Assembly: GCF_019393635.1 (NCBI RefSeq)
Contig: NC_057864.1
Location: forward strand, 446,852,822 to 446,916,821
Source: Dromiciops gliroides
Taxonomy: Eukaryota; Chordata; Mammalia; Microbiotheria; Microbiotheriidae
Direction of reading: 5' to 3'
Length of the DNA: 64,000 bases
Below the pieces are notes generated by a model. It was given only the letters and a program-made list of their open reading frames with translations, was not told the origin of the DNA and did no database searches. Position numbers and translations under genes: made by a program. Below are positions 21,466-31,750 of this stretch, one piece after another (positions within the stretch are counted from its first letter, which is position 1; each line of letters begins with the position of its first letter).

Positions 21466-21638
21466 TTTTTTTATTATTCTTTTTATTCTTATTCTTATTT
21501 TAGTGAGGTAATTGGGGTTAAGTGACTTGCCCAGGGTCACATAGCTAGTAAGTGTTAAGTGTCTGAGGCTGGATTTGAACTCAGGTACTCCTGACTCCAG
21601 GGCCAGTGCTCTATCTACTGCACCACCTAGCTGCCCCC
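21466..21638 (-). mobile_element. tRNA-derived SINE (WSINE1-like), type A
   Basis: TTTAGTGAGGTAATTGGGG 3' end, GTACTCCTGACTCCAGGG body. T-rich tail with TTATTC units. TSD AGACCCTATATAAT before, AGATTCTATATAAT after. Confidence 0.91.
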
Positions 21639-21699
21639 AGATTCTATATAATTATAATGTCCACACTTGGCTCCAGAGAAAACTACAGAAAATGGATCT

Positions 21700-22046
21700 T
21701 CTTCTCCTCATTGATACCTTTTAAATTCTTCTAGTTTTTTCCCATAAGCCCTGCAGTAGAAATTTCTTTTATGAAGTATTATCTTCACAAAGTAGAAAGT
21801 GAGGTCCTTAAGAACAGGGATCATATCACTTTTCCTATTTGTATTTCCAGGGTTTAGAAGAGTGCTTGGCAAACATTGTGCTTAATATATGCTTTTTATT
21901 TATTTATTTCCTGCTGAGGTGAGGGACTATGGGTGTGGAATATTGTATTCGCTGTCAATCTGTGTTTTGCTTAACTGCTTTTTCCTTCTTTTTTAAATTT
22001 AACATTTTTGTTACAAGCAATTAGGTGAGGAAGGAGAGAGGGGTTT
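21700..22046 (+). mobile_element. L2 3' fragment and unassigned flank
   Basis: 21795-21895 reads AAAGTGAGGTCCTTAAGAAC, GGGATCATATCACTTTTCC, TTTAGAAGAGTGCTTGGC, a diverged L2 3' end. The rest is unassigned. Confidence 0.45.
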
Positions 22047-22049
22047 TTT

Positions 22050-22206
22050 TTTGTTTTGTTTTGTTTTGGTTTTTTTTGTCGGGTCAATGAGGGTTAAGTG
22101 ACTTGCCCAGGGTCACACAGCTAGTAAGTGTTTAAGGTCAGATTTGAACTCAGGTCCTCCTGAATCCAGGGCCAATGCTTTATCCACTGCGCCTCCTAGC
22201 TGCCCT
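22050..22206 (-). mobile_element. tRNA-derived SINE (WSINE1-like), type B
   Basis: TCGGGTCAATGAGGG 3' end, tail (TTTTG)n. A 9-base internal deletion (AAGTGTTTAAGGTCAG in place of the usual GTGTCAAGTGTCTGAGG). TSD not clear. Confidence 0.88.
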
Positions 22207-22209
22207 GGG

Positions 22210-22870
22210 ATATTTTTTAAATGAATGTGATATAACAACAGAAGGCATGATATAAACAAAAATTAAAGCAGAAGACAACTACATGATCACCTAAAATGTC
22301 TCTCTCTTTTACACCTGAGGAAACTAAGGTAGAAAGTACTTTAAGGAATATTGGAACAGAATGATTTTTACTATATGAGACCAAGGAAGACTTTGTGGAA
22401 GAGGAAGCAATTTCTTTAAAAAAAAATAATACCACCACTGTATTTGTAGTTTACTGTTATTTTATTCAGAAAAATTCTTAAGCTGTTTTTTTTTCTGGAT
22501 TGAAAATACTTGTCATTTTAGTAAGAATAATTATTGTTTCCTGGCCAAAAAAATGTTGTTTATTAGAAGCTCTTCATGGTTCCTGTTTTGGATTATCTGC
22601 TGGCATTTCCTTTTACTTTACTTGATTACAAAGTCATACTGAATTATGGAAATATAGCATTTTTAAAGGATTTGGACATGTTATTTCAACATGAAAGTAA
22701 AAATATAAAAGGGAATGTGATTCTTCTTTAATAAAAGTAAGTACCTCTGTCATTCATCTCTGTCATTCATTTTAAACATCTCTAAGACATAAACACAAAT
22801 AAAGACATTGTGAATTTTGATGTCCATTAAGAATTTCAGACTCAATGTTTAGAAGAAAGCCCATGATTTT
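22210..22870. other. Unassigned AT-rich sequence
   Basis: Nothing supported. Confidence 0.45.
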
Positions 22871-22874
22871 TCTC

Positions 22875-23215
22875 CTTAATCCATCCTAGCCTTCCTCATT
22901 TATGTCAAGGACACCATCATCCTTCTAGCCAACCACGTTGGCAATGTTGAAGTCCTTCTCAATATTTTGCTTCTTCTACCTCCCCCATAACCAAATCAGA
23001 TGCCAAATCTTGTCTATTTTGCCTCCACATTATATCTCATATCCATCTTCTTTCTACTCATAGAACTACCACCTGTTACCTAGATTATTACAATAATCAT
23101 AGACTCCTAGTATTATGCTCTCTAACACCTTAACCAGTGTCTTAGTAGACTCCTGGCTAACCTATGTCTTCAGTCCCTCTCCTAGAGTGTGACGAACTGG
23201 ACAGGACTGGATGGA
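22875..23215 (+). mobile_element. L2 fragment
   Basis: CCATCCTAGCCTTCCTC, CCAAATCAGATGCCAAATC, TTTTGCCTCCACATTATATC and ACCTAGATTATTACAATAATC (the 'ctagactactacaatagcct' phrase of L2) in order. Confidence 0.55.
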
Positions 23216-23234
23216 CCATTGTCTGATCCTATGT

Positions 23235-23440
23235 GGCAAATTGGGATAGCATCTTGCACAGAATTTGAAGTCAAAGGAGTTGGGTTCAAATCTCTATTCT
23301 ACTATTTCTTACTTATGTGACTTTGTGCAAGTAATTTCCCTTTTTCTAGACCTCATTTTGTTCAGCTGTACAATGACGAGGTTGAATTAGCTGCTTTGTA
23401 GTTCTACTTCCAGCTCTAAATCTATGAGCTCATGATTGAA
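23235..23440 (+). mobile_element. MIR
   Basis: TGAAGTCAAAGGAGTTGGG, TTCAAATCTCTATTC, CTTATGTGACTTTGTGC, AGCTGTACAATGACG, GTTCTACTTCCAGCTC: MIR order on the plus strand. Confidence 0.7.
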
Positions 23441-23501
23441 GAGATTTCAGCTTCCATTTAGTTGAACCCTCAGCCATGCTGCCCACCTGTCCTAAAGCTG
23501 T

Positions 23502-23543
23502 GTGTGTATGTATGTGTGTGTGTGTGTGTGTGTTTGTGTGTGT
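23502..23543. repeat. (TG)n microsatellite
   Basis: TG repeat with TATG and TTTG interruptions. Confidence 0.95.
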
Positions 23544-23549
23544 TGGGCT

Positions 23550-24215
23550 GAAAAGACTACGATTCTACTAGATGATAAAACATGGCAAAGAGAAGAGTAT
23601 GGATGGCATCTTAATGTCCCTGACAGGCCTCATAAGGGTTATCCATTTCAATAGGTGACAGTGAAAAGTGGATCATGTTTTGTAAATTGATCAGGACTAA
23701 AGTATTTTTGTTTTCCAATCTGACAAGTGAGTTGACTAATGTCAGCTGCTTAGACAAGTTATCCTTCAAAAATAAATTACATATGAGTTATGGATCCATG
23801 ATAACTCTACCATACCTTCCTCTAATTGATCTTAGCTTTTTGCTAGAGGGGCAGGTAGAGAGTTAGGTCTTTGTATTAGAGTCACAATGAATAAGTAGGA
23901 TCTATTGCCAATCATTTATTGGTCTCAAAGGATAGTGACAAATGACAAGCTAACATCCTTTAGGGCTTTGATACTATTAAGTATCTCGAGGAATATACTT
24001 CTGAATAAAACTCATTGCAAGATTATCTTAGCATATGCCTGGCACACAGTAGTTGCTTAACAGATACTTATTGATTGACTGATTGATTTATCACTATCCC
24101 TTATGTTTTTGGCAGTGTTTACTGATGATTTCAACTTAGACCGACTGAAATGGAAAGAGTCACAGAATATACAACTTGTCCTAATAAACTGTACCAAATG
24201 AGATAATCTATGAGA
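23550..24215. other. Unassigned sequence
   Basis: A short L2-like end is visible at 24030-24080 (GCCTGGCACACAGTAGTTGC, GATTGACTGATTG). Otherwise nothing. Confidence 0.45.
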
Positions 24216-24218
24216 GGC

Positions 24219-24263
24219 AAGTAAAGAGCATTGGATATGAAATAAGGAAAGGTCTGGGTTCAA
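24219..24263 (+). mobile_element. MIR, left part of a split copy
   Basis: AAAGAGCATTGGATATGAAA, then GGTCTGGGTTCAAA is the tRNA half of a MIR. It stops where the L1 begins; the rest of the MIR (CCTGCCTCTTAAATTTAC and on) resumes at about 28500. Confidence 0.6.
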
Positions 24264-24284
24264 AGGTCTGGGGTGAGGGGAAAT

Positions 24285-25140
24285 AGGTATCCTAATGTAC
24301 CATTGGTGGAGTTGTGAACTGGTCCAACCATTCTGCAGAACAATTTGGAATTATGCCCCTAAAGGCTATAAAACTGTGCATATTCTTTGACCCAGCAACA
24401 GTACTACTAAGTCTGTATCTCAAAGAGATCAACTAAAAGGGAAAGGGACCTATTTGTACAAAAATATTTATAGTAGCTCTTTTTTGTAGTAGCAAGGAAT
24501 TGATGCCCATCCATTGGGGAATGGCTGAATAAGTTTTGGTATATGATTGTGATGAATACTATTGTGCTATAAGAAATGACAAAAGGGATTGTTTCAGAAA
24601 AACCTTGGAAAACTTATATGAACTGATAGAAAGTGAAGTGAGCAGAACCAGGGGAACACTGTACACAGAAACAGTAATAGTATGATACAACTATGAAATA
24701 TTTGGCTACTCTGATCCACAACAATTCCAAAGAAAGCATGATGAAAAATTCTGTTCACCTCCAGAAAGAGAACTGATGAATTCTGAGTGCAGATTGAAGC
24801 ATAATTTTTAAACTTTATTTTTCTTGCCTTTTTGGGGCAATATGGCTAATATGGAAATGTTTTTCTGGCTTCACATATATAATGGGAATCATATTGCATG
24901 TCTTTTTTTTTTTTTTAAGTGAGGCAATTGGGGTTAAGTGACTTGCCCAGGGTCACACAGCTAGTAAGTGTTAAGTGTCTGAGGCCAGATTTGAACTCAG
25001 GTACTCCTGACTCCAGGGCTGGTGCTCTATCCACTGCGCCACCTAGCTGCCCATTGCATGTCTTTTCAATGGGTGGGGGAGGGGTTGGAAAGAGGGAGAG
25101 AATTTGGAACTGAAAAAAATTTTAGTGTTCAAAATTTTTT
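24285..25140 (+). mobile_element. L1, 5'-truncated, ORF2 C-terminus and 3'UTR
   Basis: Broken reading frames encode the ORF2 C-terminal part: TLMYHWWSCEL-like, PICTKIFIVALF, EYYCAIRNDK, matching the Cys-containing tail better preserved at 55800-56270. Frames carry stops and shifts. The 3'UTR runs to about 25140 and is interrupted by a SINE at 24907-25053. Confidence 0.85.
24907..25053 (-). mobile_element. tRNA-derived SINE (WSINE1-like), type A, in L1 3'UTR
   Basis: AAGTGAGGCAATTGGGG 3' end, GTACTCCTGACTCCAGG. Perfect TSD ATTGCATGTCTTTT at about 24893-24906 and 25054-25067, so it postdates the L1. Confidence 0.94.
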
Positions 25141-25737
25141 AAAAGTCTAAAATCTGGCCCCAGTGCTTCTGAATCGGCTGCAGCACCAGTGTCTTCTGGA
25201 ACCGAGCGTGCAGTTGGACTGAATGGCTGGCCTGGGGGGGGGGGGGGCGGCACGGGGGTAAGTGCAGGGGTACCAGTGGATTGGGGGGAAGTATTCGACC
25301 GTCCCACCCCAGCAGGCAACCAGGAAGAAATCCTGAGCAGAGGGAGACCCAGGTGGGGGAGGGGAGCAGGGGAGCAGTCTCATCAGAAGCTGAGAACCAC
25401 ACCACAGAAAGCTTTGCTGGTTGGTTTCTTAGTAAATAGGCCTGAGGTTATCTCCAGACCTGAGAACAGGCCAGGTGATATTAAAGCCTGCTGCCCCACC
25501 CCCTCCAACCCAAAACACCTGGGACCCTCTGAAGCTGAGAACAGGAGCAGAGCCGAGAAGCAGCCCCACCTCCACCCCACCCCACAGTGGAGAGTTTAAA
25601 ATCAAATGAAAGCAAGGCCAGGCAGGCTGAGAAGAAGCCCAACCATCCCCCAGGCCACGCTGTAGCTTGAACAGTGTGTCCTGGAAGCAGCACCACACTT
25701 TAAGAAGGAGTTAAAAGTCAAGAAATAGTCAGCCAGG

Positions 25738-26732
25738 ATGAGTAGGCAGAGAAAGCAGAAGACCATCAAAAACTTCTTTGGGAGTAAGGTAGACCACAAT
25801 ACAACTTCAGAAGAAGAAGATAATAACAGGGTCAAAGCTCCAACATCCAAAGCTTCCAAGAAAAATATGAACTGGTCTCAGGGCATGGAAGCTCTCAGAA
25901 GGGACTTTGAAGAGAAAGTAGGAGAAATAGAAAGAAGATGTAGAGAAAAGGAGGAAAGAATGGAAAGGGAAATGAGAGCGATGAAGGAGAGTCATGAGAA
26001 AAAAGTCAACAGTTTGAAAAGCCAAATGGAAAAGGAGATTAAAAAACTGTCTGATGAAAATAACTGCCTAAGAATTAGGATTGAACAAATGGAAGCTAGT
26101 GACCTTATGAGAAACCAAGACACAGTAAAGCAAATCCAATTGAGTGAAAAAATAGAGGGCAGTGTGAAATATCTCCTTGGAAAAACAGCTGACCTAGAAA
26201 ATAAATCTAGGAGAGATAATTTGAAAAATCATTGGACTACCTGAAAACCATGACCAAAACAAAAGCTTAGACACCATCCTCCAAGAGATTGTGAGGGGAA
26301 AATTGCCCTGATGTTCTAGAAGCAGAAGCTAAAATAGAAATTGAAAGAATCCACCAATCACCTCCTGAAAGAGATCCCAAAAGGAAAACCTCCAGGAATA
26401 TTATAGCCGAATTCCAGAACTCCCAGGTCAGGGAGAAAATACTGCAAGCAGCTAGAAAAAAGGAATTCAAATACTGTGGAGCTCCAATAAGGATAAAGCA
26501 AGATCTAGCAGCTTCTACATTAAAGGACTGGAGGGCATGGAATATGATATTCCAGAGGGCAAAGGAACTGGGACTTCAGCCAAAAATCATGTACCCAGCA
26601 AAACTGAGTATAATCTTTCAGAGGCAAAAATGGTATTTCAATGAGAAAGAGGTCTTTCAAGCATTTGTGATGAAAAGACCTGAACTGAATAGAAAATTTG
26701 ATTTTCAAATACAAGATCCTGGAGAAGCATAA
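25738..26732 (+). pseudogene. HAL1/L1 ORF1p-like gene, frameshifted
   Basis: The start MSRQRKQKTIKNFF leads into a long Lys/Glu-rich coiled coil (about residues 45-135, with heptads such as EKEIKKLSDENNCLRIRIEQ), then an RRDNLK motif at the start of the RRM-like domain. A frameshift at about 26222 ends the first frame at 26244. A second disruption lies near 26300-26320. From about 26335 a third stretch encodes the C-terminal domain (ERDPKRKTSRN, ILQAARKKEFKY, PKIMYPAKL) to a stop at 26732. In L1 this protein binds RNA as a trimer and acts as a chaperone in the ribonucleoprotein. As it stands the copy is inactive. Its own codon use and broken frames mark it as a fossil. Confidence 0.85.
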
Positions 26733-26847
26733 AAAGGTAAACAGGAAAAAGACTTCATGAGGGATATTAAAAGATCAAACTGTTTACATTCCTATATGGG
26801 AAGATAATACTTTGAAATCATAAGAACTATCTCAGTAAGAAATTCAG

Positions 26848-27017
26848 AGGCAGATGGGTGGTGCAGTGGATGGAGCGCCGGCCCTGGACTCAGGAGAACC
26901 TGAGTTCAAGTGTGACCTCAGACACTTGACAATTAATAGCTGTGTGACCCTGGGCAAATCGCTTGGCCCTGGTTGCCTCACCAAAAAACAAAACAAAACA
27001 AAACAAAAATTCTTCAC
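26848..27017 (+). mobile_element. SINE copy inside HAL1-like element
   Basis: More diverged copy (GGCAGATGGGTGGTGCAG head, CGCTTGGCCCTGGTTGCC end). Tail (AAAAC)n. TSD AAGAAATTCAG at 26837-26847 against AAGAAATTCAC at about 27018-27028. Confidence 0.87.
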
Positions 27018-27094
27018 AAGAAATTCACAGAAGACAGGGCTGAACTGAATATGAAGGGATGATATCTGTAAAGCATTTATGTTTTGTTCTTTGT

Positions 27095-27196
27095 AGGGCA
27101 GACGGGGAGGGGTGTCTTATGTCTGGGGCTGGATTTGAGCTTGGGGGGCCTCCTGGGTCCAGGGCTGGTGCTTTGTCCACTGTGCCACCTAGCTAA
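27095..27196 (-). mobile_element. Degraded SINE fragment, G-enriched
   Basis: GGCTGGATTTGAGCTTGG, CAGGGCTGGTGCTTTGTCC, CCACTGTGCCACCTAGC is a reverse SINE whose 3' half has many changes to G. Confidence 0.6.
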
Positions 27197-27229
27197 TCCA
27201 TGATGACATCATTAAAATAGGGTTGAGGT

Positions 27230-27830
27230 GTAGGAGGAATAAACTGGGGGAGGGAGAAGGGGAGAGATGGTCTGGGGAGAGGTAGTTCACATGAAGGAAA
27301 CAAGAAAAAAGTCTATGGAGGAGAGTATAAGAGGGGGAAGGAGTTGGGGAGTGAGTGAACCTTAATATCATCAGAATTGGCACAAAGAAGGACTAACATA
27401 CATACTCAAGTAGGTATAGTAATATATTTTTGCCCTGAGGGAGAAAAGGGGGGGGTGAGAAGAAGGGAAGGAGGAAAGGGCAGATTGGGGGAGAAAGCAG
27501 TAAAAAGCAAAACACTTTCAAGGAAGATGAAGATGTTCCGCATTACTGCACCAGTATAACATATTGAATTGCTTGATCTCATAGGGAGGGTTGAGGAGGG
27601 AGGGAGGAAGAAAAATTTAGAACACAGAATTAGCTCAGGGACCCTGATCTCATTGGAGTGGGCTCATGGAGGGAATAGCTTTCATACCCAATTGGGAGGA
27701 GCAATCTATTTGACCCTGCAGGAAAATAGGAGGGGAAGAGGACAAGGAAGGAAGGGTGAAAAAAGGGAGTGCAGAGTGAGGGAGAGGATAGTCAGAAGTA
27801 AGGCACCTTTGAGGAGGAATAGGTAAAAAG
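27230..27830 (+). other. G-rich polypurine 3'UTR of the HAL1-like element
   Basis: Repeated runs of three or more G within purine tracts (GGGGGAGGGAGAAGGGGAG, AAAAGGGGGGGGTGAG, GAGGAGGGAGGGAGG). Such tracts are a known feature of L1 3'UTRs. Two related modules (27354-27440, 27638-27723) correspond to the 118-bp duplicated unit in the other copy. Confidence 0.7.
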
Positions 27831-28488
27831 AAGATAGAGTAAATGTTATGGGAAGGGATTTGGATGGAGGGAAATAGTTATGATGATTGATTATAATGGC
27901 AAAATGTATGGTACCAACTTTGCTGGGCTTTTGTGAAGAAGATTCTCTGTCAAGCTTAAGGTACTATATAGAGGTTGTGATGAACAGGATGCTATCGGGA
28001 AAACCTGGAGAGACCTACATGAGCTGAAGCAGAGTAAAATGTACTGTATACAAAATAACAGCAATAGTGGGGGATGATCTGCTGGCAAGCATGTGGTTGT
28101 TTTCAGCAAGGCAATGATCCAATGTAACCCTGAGGGACTTATGAAGATTGCAGCCCACCTGCAGAGAAAGAATTAATAGTATCTGAAAACAGATGGAAAC
28201 ACATTAAAAATTTTTTTTTTCATTTCCTCTTTGACAATTCCTTAATCTGAAGTTTTGGGTTTTTTTTACTGTTTTCTCTCACAACTAGCTAATATGGGAA
28301 TGTTTCCATAACTACTCATGTATAACTTATTTTGAATTGATTGAGTTCTTGTGGATGGGGGACGGGAATGGAGCAGGGAAGAGAAGTTGGAACACAAATT
28401 TTTTAAAAATTGATATTAAAATTTTGGTTTTACATATATTTTGGAAAATAAAATTCTATTCAGAATAAAAGAAACAAACAAACAAACA

Positions 28489-28842
28489 AAAAGTCTAAAA
28501 TCCTGCCTCTTAAATTTACTTGCTTTGTCATTAAAATTTTTTTTTTTTTTGGTGAGGCAGTGAGGGTTAAGTGATTTGCCCAGGGTCACATAGCTAGTAA
28601 CTGTCAAGTGTTTGAGGTTGGGTTTGAACTCAGGCTCTCCTGAATCCAGGGCAGGCACTTTTTCCACTGGGCCACCTAGCTGCCCTGTCACTTAAATTTT
28701 TAACCCCAGTTTCCTCATTTGTAAAATGGAGGGAAAATGTCTCTATCCTGTGATAGAAGGTTCCAATGAGGTCATGTACATAAAGTAATTTGTAACTCTT
28801 ACAGCATGATAAAACATGTCAACTACTGTTATTGTTGTCTGG
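28489..28842 (+). mobile_element. MIR, right part of the split copy
   Basis: ATCCTGCCTCTTAAATTTAC continues the MIR begun at 24219. After the SINE it resumes with CACTTAAATTTTTAACCCC, AGTTTCCTCATTTGTAAAATGG and AGTAATTTGTAACTCTT. Confidence 0.65.
28533..28686 (-). mobile_element. tRNA-derived SINE (WSINE1-like), type B
   Basis: GGTGAGGCAGTGAGGG 3' end, diverged body (GTGTTTGAGGTTGGG). TSD about TGTCATTAAAATTTTT before and TGTCACTTAAATTTTT after. Inserted in the MIR. Confidence 0.87.
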
Positions 28843-28934
28843 AAAATGAATCAAAAATTTGCAGATACTATTTATCTGTCCTAGGAAACCAGATGATTAT
28901 GGAACAATCCCAACCATGATTATCTTTCCTTTGC

Positions 28935-29165
28935 CTTGGTACCTTTTGCCTGGACTATTCTTTGTGGCCAGAAGGCCCACTTTCTTTTATCTCCCCACTT
29001 CTTCTTATTAAAGTTCTAATCATTCTTCAAAACACAACTCAAATTCTACCACCTGTAAGAAAACTTCCCTGATTCCCCCAGGCAGAGGTGGGAATCTTGA
29101 TTTCTTGCCTTTCTCTGATCTGCATGATATTTTCTCTCACATGACTCTCTTATTTCCTTTGATAC
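28935..29165 (+). mobile_element. L2 fragment
   Basis: TTGCCTGGACTATTCTTTG, AATCATTCTTCAAAACACAAC, TCAAATTCTACCACCTG and AAAACTTCCCTGATTCCCCC in L2 order. Confidence 0.65.
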
Positions 29166-29214
29166 TTCAGGAATCTGGGATTTTTTCAAAGTAGACACTC
29201 ACTCCACCAATTGG

Positions 29215-29862
29215 TCAGTTAACAAACACTTATTAAGAGCCAACTTTGTGCCAGGCACTATGCTAAGTGGTATACAAAGAAAGGTCAAAGACAGTCCTTA
29301 CTCTTAAAGAGCTCAAAGTCTAATGGGAGAGAATATGCAAACAACTATGCACAAATAAGAATATACAATTATTATCCCTTCTACATCGAGGGGGTTAAAA
29401 GTGTGGTGCCCCAGTGATCTGGCCCTCCCTTTGTACCAAGAAGAAGTCTGAATTATTATGATATTAAGAAGAAAAAAATTCATTGAAATTATATAATATC
29501 ATACATATATTTAATGTATTTCTGAGTTTCTAAACTTTTGCTGCATTGTCTGCCAACCTTCACATGTCATCTGCAGCTTCCACAAGACTCCCCCCAAATT
29601 CCCATTTAATTTTTTATGCCAACCCATGGTCTATCACAACTATGATGGAGAAAGTCATGATGCAGAAGAGATAACTGTACAGGATAAACTGGAAATAACA
29701 AAGAGGGGGAAGGCACTAGAACTAAAAGTGAGCCTGGGAAAGGCTTCTGGTAGGGAGTGATATTTGTTGGGACTTGAAGCTAGCCAGGAAAGTCAGAAGG
29801 TAGTGAAGGAGGAAGGGGAGCATTCCAGGAATGGGGGACAGCCAGTGAAAATGCCAGGCCAG
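29215..29862 (+). mobile_element. Ancient interspersed repeat (MIR3/L2-type), interrupted
   Basis: TTATTAAGAGCCAACTTTG, GCCAGGCACTATGCTAAG, AGAGCTCAAAGTCTAATGGG; then about 280 bases of other AT-rich sequence (29370-29665); then GATAACTGTACAGGATAAAC, GGGAAAGGCTTCTGG, GGGACTTGAAGCTAGCC, GAGCATTCCAGGAATGG. The break suggests an old insertion of unidentified origin. Confidence 0.6.
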
Positions 29863-30027
29863 GGGACAGCTAGGTGGCACTGCAGTGGATAAAGCACCGG
29901 CCCTGGATTCAGGAGGACCTGAGTTCAAATCCAGCTGCAGACACTTGACACTTACTAGCTGTGTGACCCTGGGCAAGTCACTTAACCCTCATTGCCTTGC
30001 AAACAAAAACAAAAACAAAAACATAAA
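29863..30027 (+). mobile_element. tRNA-derived SINE (WSINE1-like), type B
   Basis: GGGACAGCTAGGTGGCACTG head (2-base insertion), GATTCAGGAGGACCTG, CTCATTGCCTTGC end, tail (AAAAC)n. Perfect 15-bp TSD GAAAATGCCAGGCCA at about 29846-29860 and 30028-30042. Confidence 0.94.
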
Positions 30028-30042
30028 GAAAATGCCAGGCCA

Positions 30043-30341
30043 ATCACACTCTTGGAGAACTCTAATTTGGAGGGTTTGTCCTCATACTGAGCCTAAATTT
30101 GCTTCTTCACAATGTGAGTTGAACCCTCCTTTGTCTGGTTCATCTAGGTGCATGCTCCCTTCATCCTTTCCTCCATTTTTTATGCTCATCTTCTGATGCA
30201 CCATAACTATGAGAAATAGCAAACCCCCTTCTTCCTCCTTTTTACAACAGCATATTCTTTTTATCTTCCCTTCCTTTCCTCCCACTTGAAACTCTTAGAA
30301 CAGACCCAATCTACCTCCAGATTTTTTTTCTTTATTAACTC
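30043..30341. other. Unassigned sequence
   Basis: Nothing supported; a 67-codon minus ORF has no motif. Confidence 0.45.
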
Positions 30342-30355
30342 CTTCAGTACCCTTT

Positions 30356-30522
30356 GTTGTTGTTTATTTTGTTTTGTTTTGTTTTGGTGAGGCAATTGGG
30401 GTTAAGTGACTTGCCCAGGGTCACACAGCTAGTAAGTGTTAAATGTCTGAGGCTAGATTTGAACTCAGGTCCTACTGACTCCAGGGCTAGTGCTCTATCC
30501 ATTGCACCACCTAGCTTCCCCT
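30356..30522 (-). mobile_element. tRNA-derived SINE (WSINE1-like), type A
   Basis: GGTGAGGCAATTGGGG 3' end, tail (TTTTG)n, body GTCCTACTGACTCCAGG. TSD TTCAGTACCCTTTG (30342-30355) against TTCAATACCCTTTG (30523-30536). Confidence 0.93.
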
Positions 30523-31177
30523 TTCAATACCCTTTGAAGACAATAATATTCTGAAGTGACATTTGTTTCTTCTCCTCTTATTAGAATATTACTCCCTTCA
30601 TCATCATACAGAATCGTGAAATTATTCAAATTCATTTACTTTTCTAAATTTTTCTTGAGTTTTATGTTTACATTTCAAAATTCTTACCCATTTCTGGTCT
30701 TTTGAATCTGGAATGCTTGAAAATCCTTTATTTAATTAAAGATCCTTTTTTTCTCCTTATAGGATTGTATACAACTTTTCCAGGTGATTGGTTTTTGGTT
30801 GTAAGTATACATCTTTTGCCTTTTGAAATGTTATATTCTAAACTTGCCTTTTATTTATAGTAGAAAGAGTCAGGTCTCACATGATCCTGACTGTGGTTCT
30901 GTAGTCTTTGAACTTGGTTACTTTTTGGCTCCTTGCAATCCTTTTTTCTTTAATATGGAAGCTCTGGATTTTGGCTGTGACATTCCTGGAATTTTTCCAT
31001 TTGGGGTCTTTTTCAGAGGATTTCAGGGAATTTCTATTTTTACTTTGCCTCCTGGTTCTAATAGATATGGGCAATTTTCATTGATGGCCTCTTACCAGTT
31101 AGTATCCAGGTTTGGTTTTTTTTTAATCATAGTTTTCAGGAAGCACAATGACAAATTCTCCCTTGACATGTTTTTCA

Positions 31178-31334
31178 GTTTTATTATTATTATTTTTAGG
31201 TGAGGCAATTGGGGTTAAGTGACTTGCCCAGGGTCACACAGCTAGTAAGTGTCAAGTGTCTGAGACCAGATTTGAACTCAGGTCCTCCTAAATCCAGGGC
31301 CAGTGCTTTATCTACTGAGCTGCCTAGCTGCCCA
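31178..31334 (-). mobile_element. tRNA-derived SINE (WSINE1-like), intermediate type
   Basis: GGTGAGGCAATTGGGG end with type B body (GTGTCAAGTG, GGTCCTCCTAAATCC). TTATTA tail. TSD not clear. Confidence 0.9.
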
Positions 31335-31391
31335 AATAAGTGTTTTCTGTGTGCAATGCATTGAACATTTTTACATGAAACTTTTGGAGTA

Positions 31392-31540
31392 TTTTTTTTT
31401 TGTGGGGGGCAATGAGGGTTAAGTGACTTGCCCAGGGTCACACAGCTAGTAAGTGTCAAGTGTCTGAGGTGGGATTTGAACTCAGATGCTCCTGAATCCA
31501 GCCCCAGTGTTTTATCCACTGTGTCACCTAGCTGCCCCCT
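31392..31540 (-). mobile_element. tRNA-derived SINE (WSINE1-like), type B
   Basis: GGGGGGCAATGAGGG end, ATGCTCCTGAATCCAGC body. Lies 57 bases from the previous same-strand copy. Confidence 0.9.
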
Positions 31541-31708
31541 CAGGTCAATTATTTTTAACAGCAGAAATACTGTATTTTCATATTTTTTTATCTTTTTGTT
31601 TTGTTTTAATATCTTTTGATGTCTTATGGAATTACTGATTTATACTTTCCCCCCTCTCCTTGGAAGTAGTAAAGAAACCCATTTATCCAAGTCCATAGCA
31701 AAACAGAA

Positions 31709-31710
<2 letters not shown>

Positions 31711-31747
<37 letters not shown>
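31711..31747. repeat. (GT)n microsatellite
   Basis: About 18 uninterrupted GT units. Confidence 0.98.

Positions 31748-31750
<3 letters not shown>

Larger units (their letters stand above)
25155..28488 (+). mobile_element. HAL1-like element (L1 relative with ORF1 only), 3.3 kb
   Basis: A GC-rich 5' region (25155-25737), a decayed ORF1 (25738-26732), then directly a purine- and G-rich 3' region and an A-rich end (AAACAAACAAAC). No endonuclease or reverse-transcriptase sequence lies between. The 14-bp duplication AAAAGTCTAAAATC flanks it at 25141-25154 and 28489-28502, so the unit inserted as it stands, apart from later SINEs. The element at 33766-36628 has the same layout. Relative to that copy it is 5'-truncated by about 300 bp. 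An internally deleted L1 is the alternative. Confidence 0.85.

Noticed and set aside
25189..25599. 136-codon plus ORF before ORF1
   Set aside because: It is in the GC-rich 5' region of the HAL1-like element, with overlapping ORFs on the other strand; GC content explains the lack of stops. An ORF0-like peptide is conceivable but nothing supports it.
31196..31519. 107-codon minus ORF and many 60-90 codon ORFs with the motif DSGGPEFKSxLRHLTLTSCVTLGKSLNP
   Set aside because: This is the conceptual translation of the tRNA-derived SINE and recurs at every copy; its opposite-strand version (LSDLPRVTQLVSVKCLRPDLNSG) is likewise a SINE artefact.
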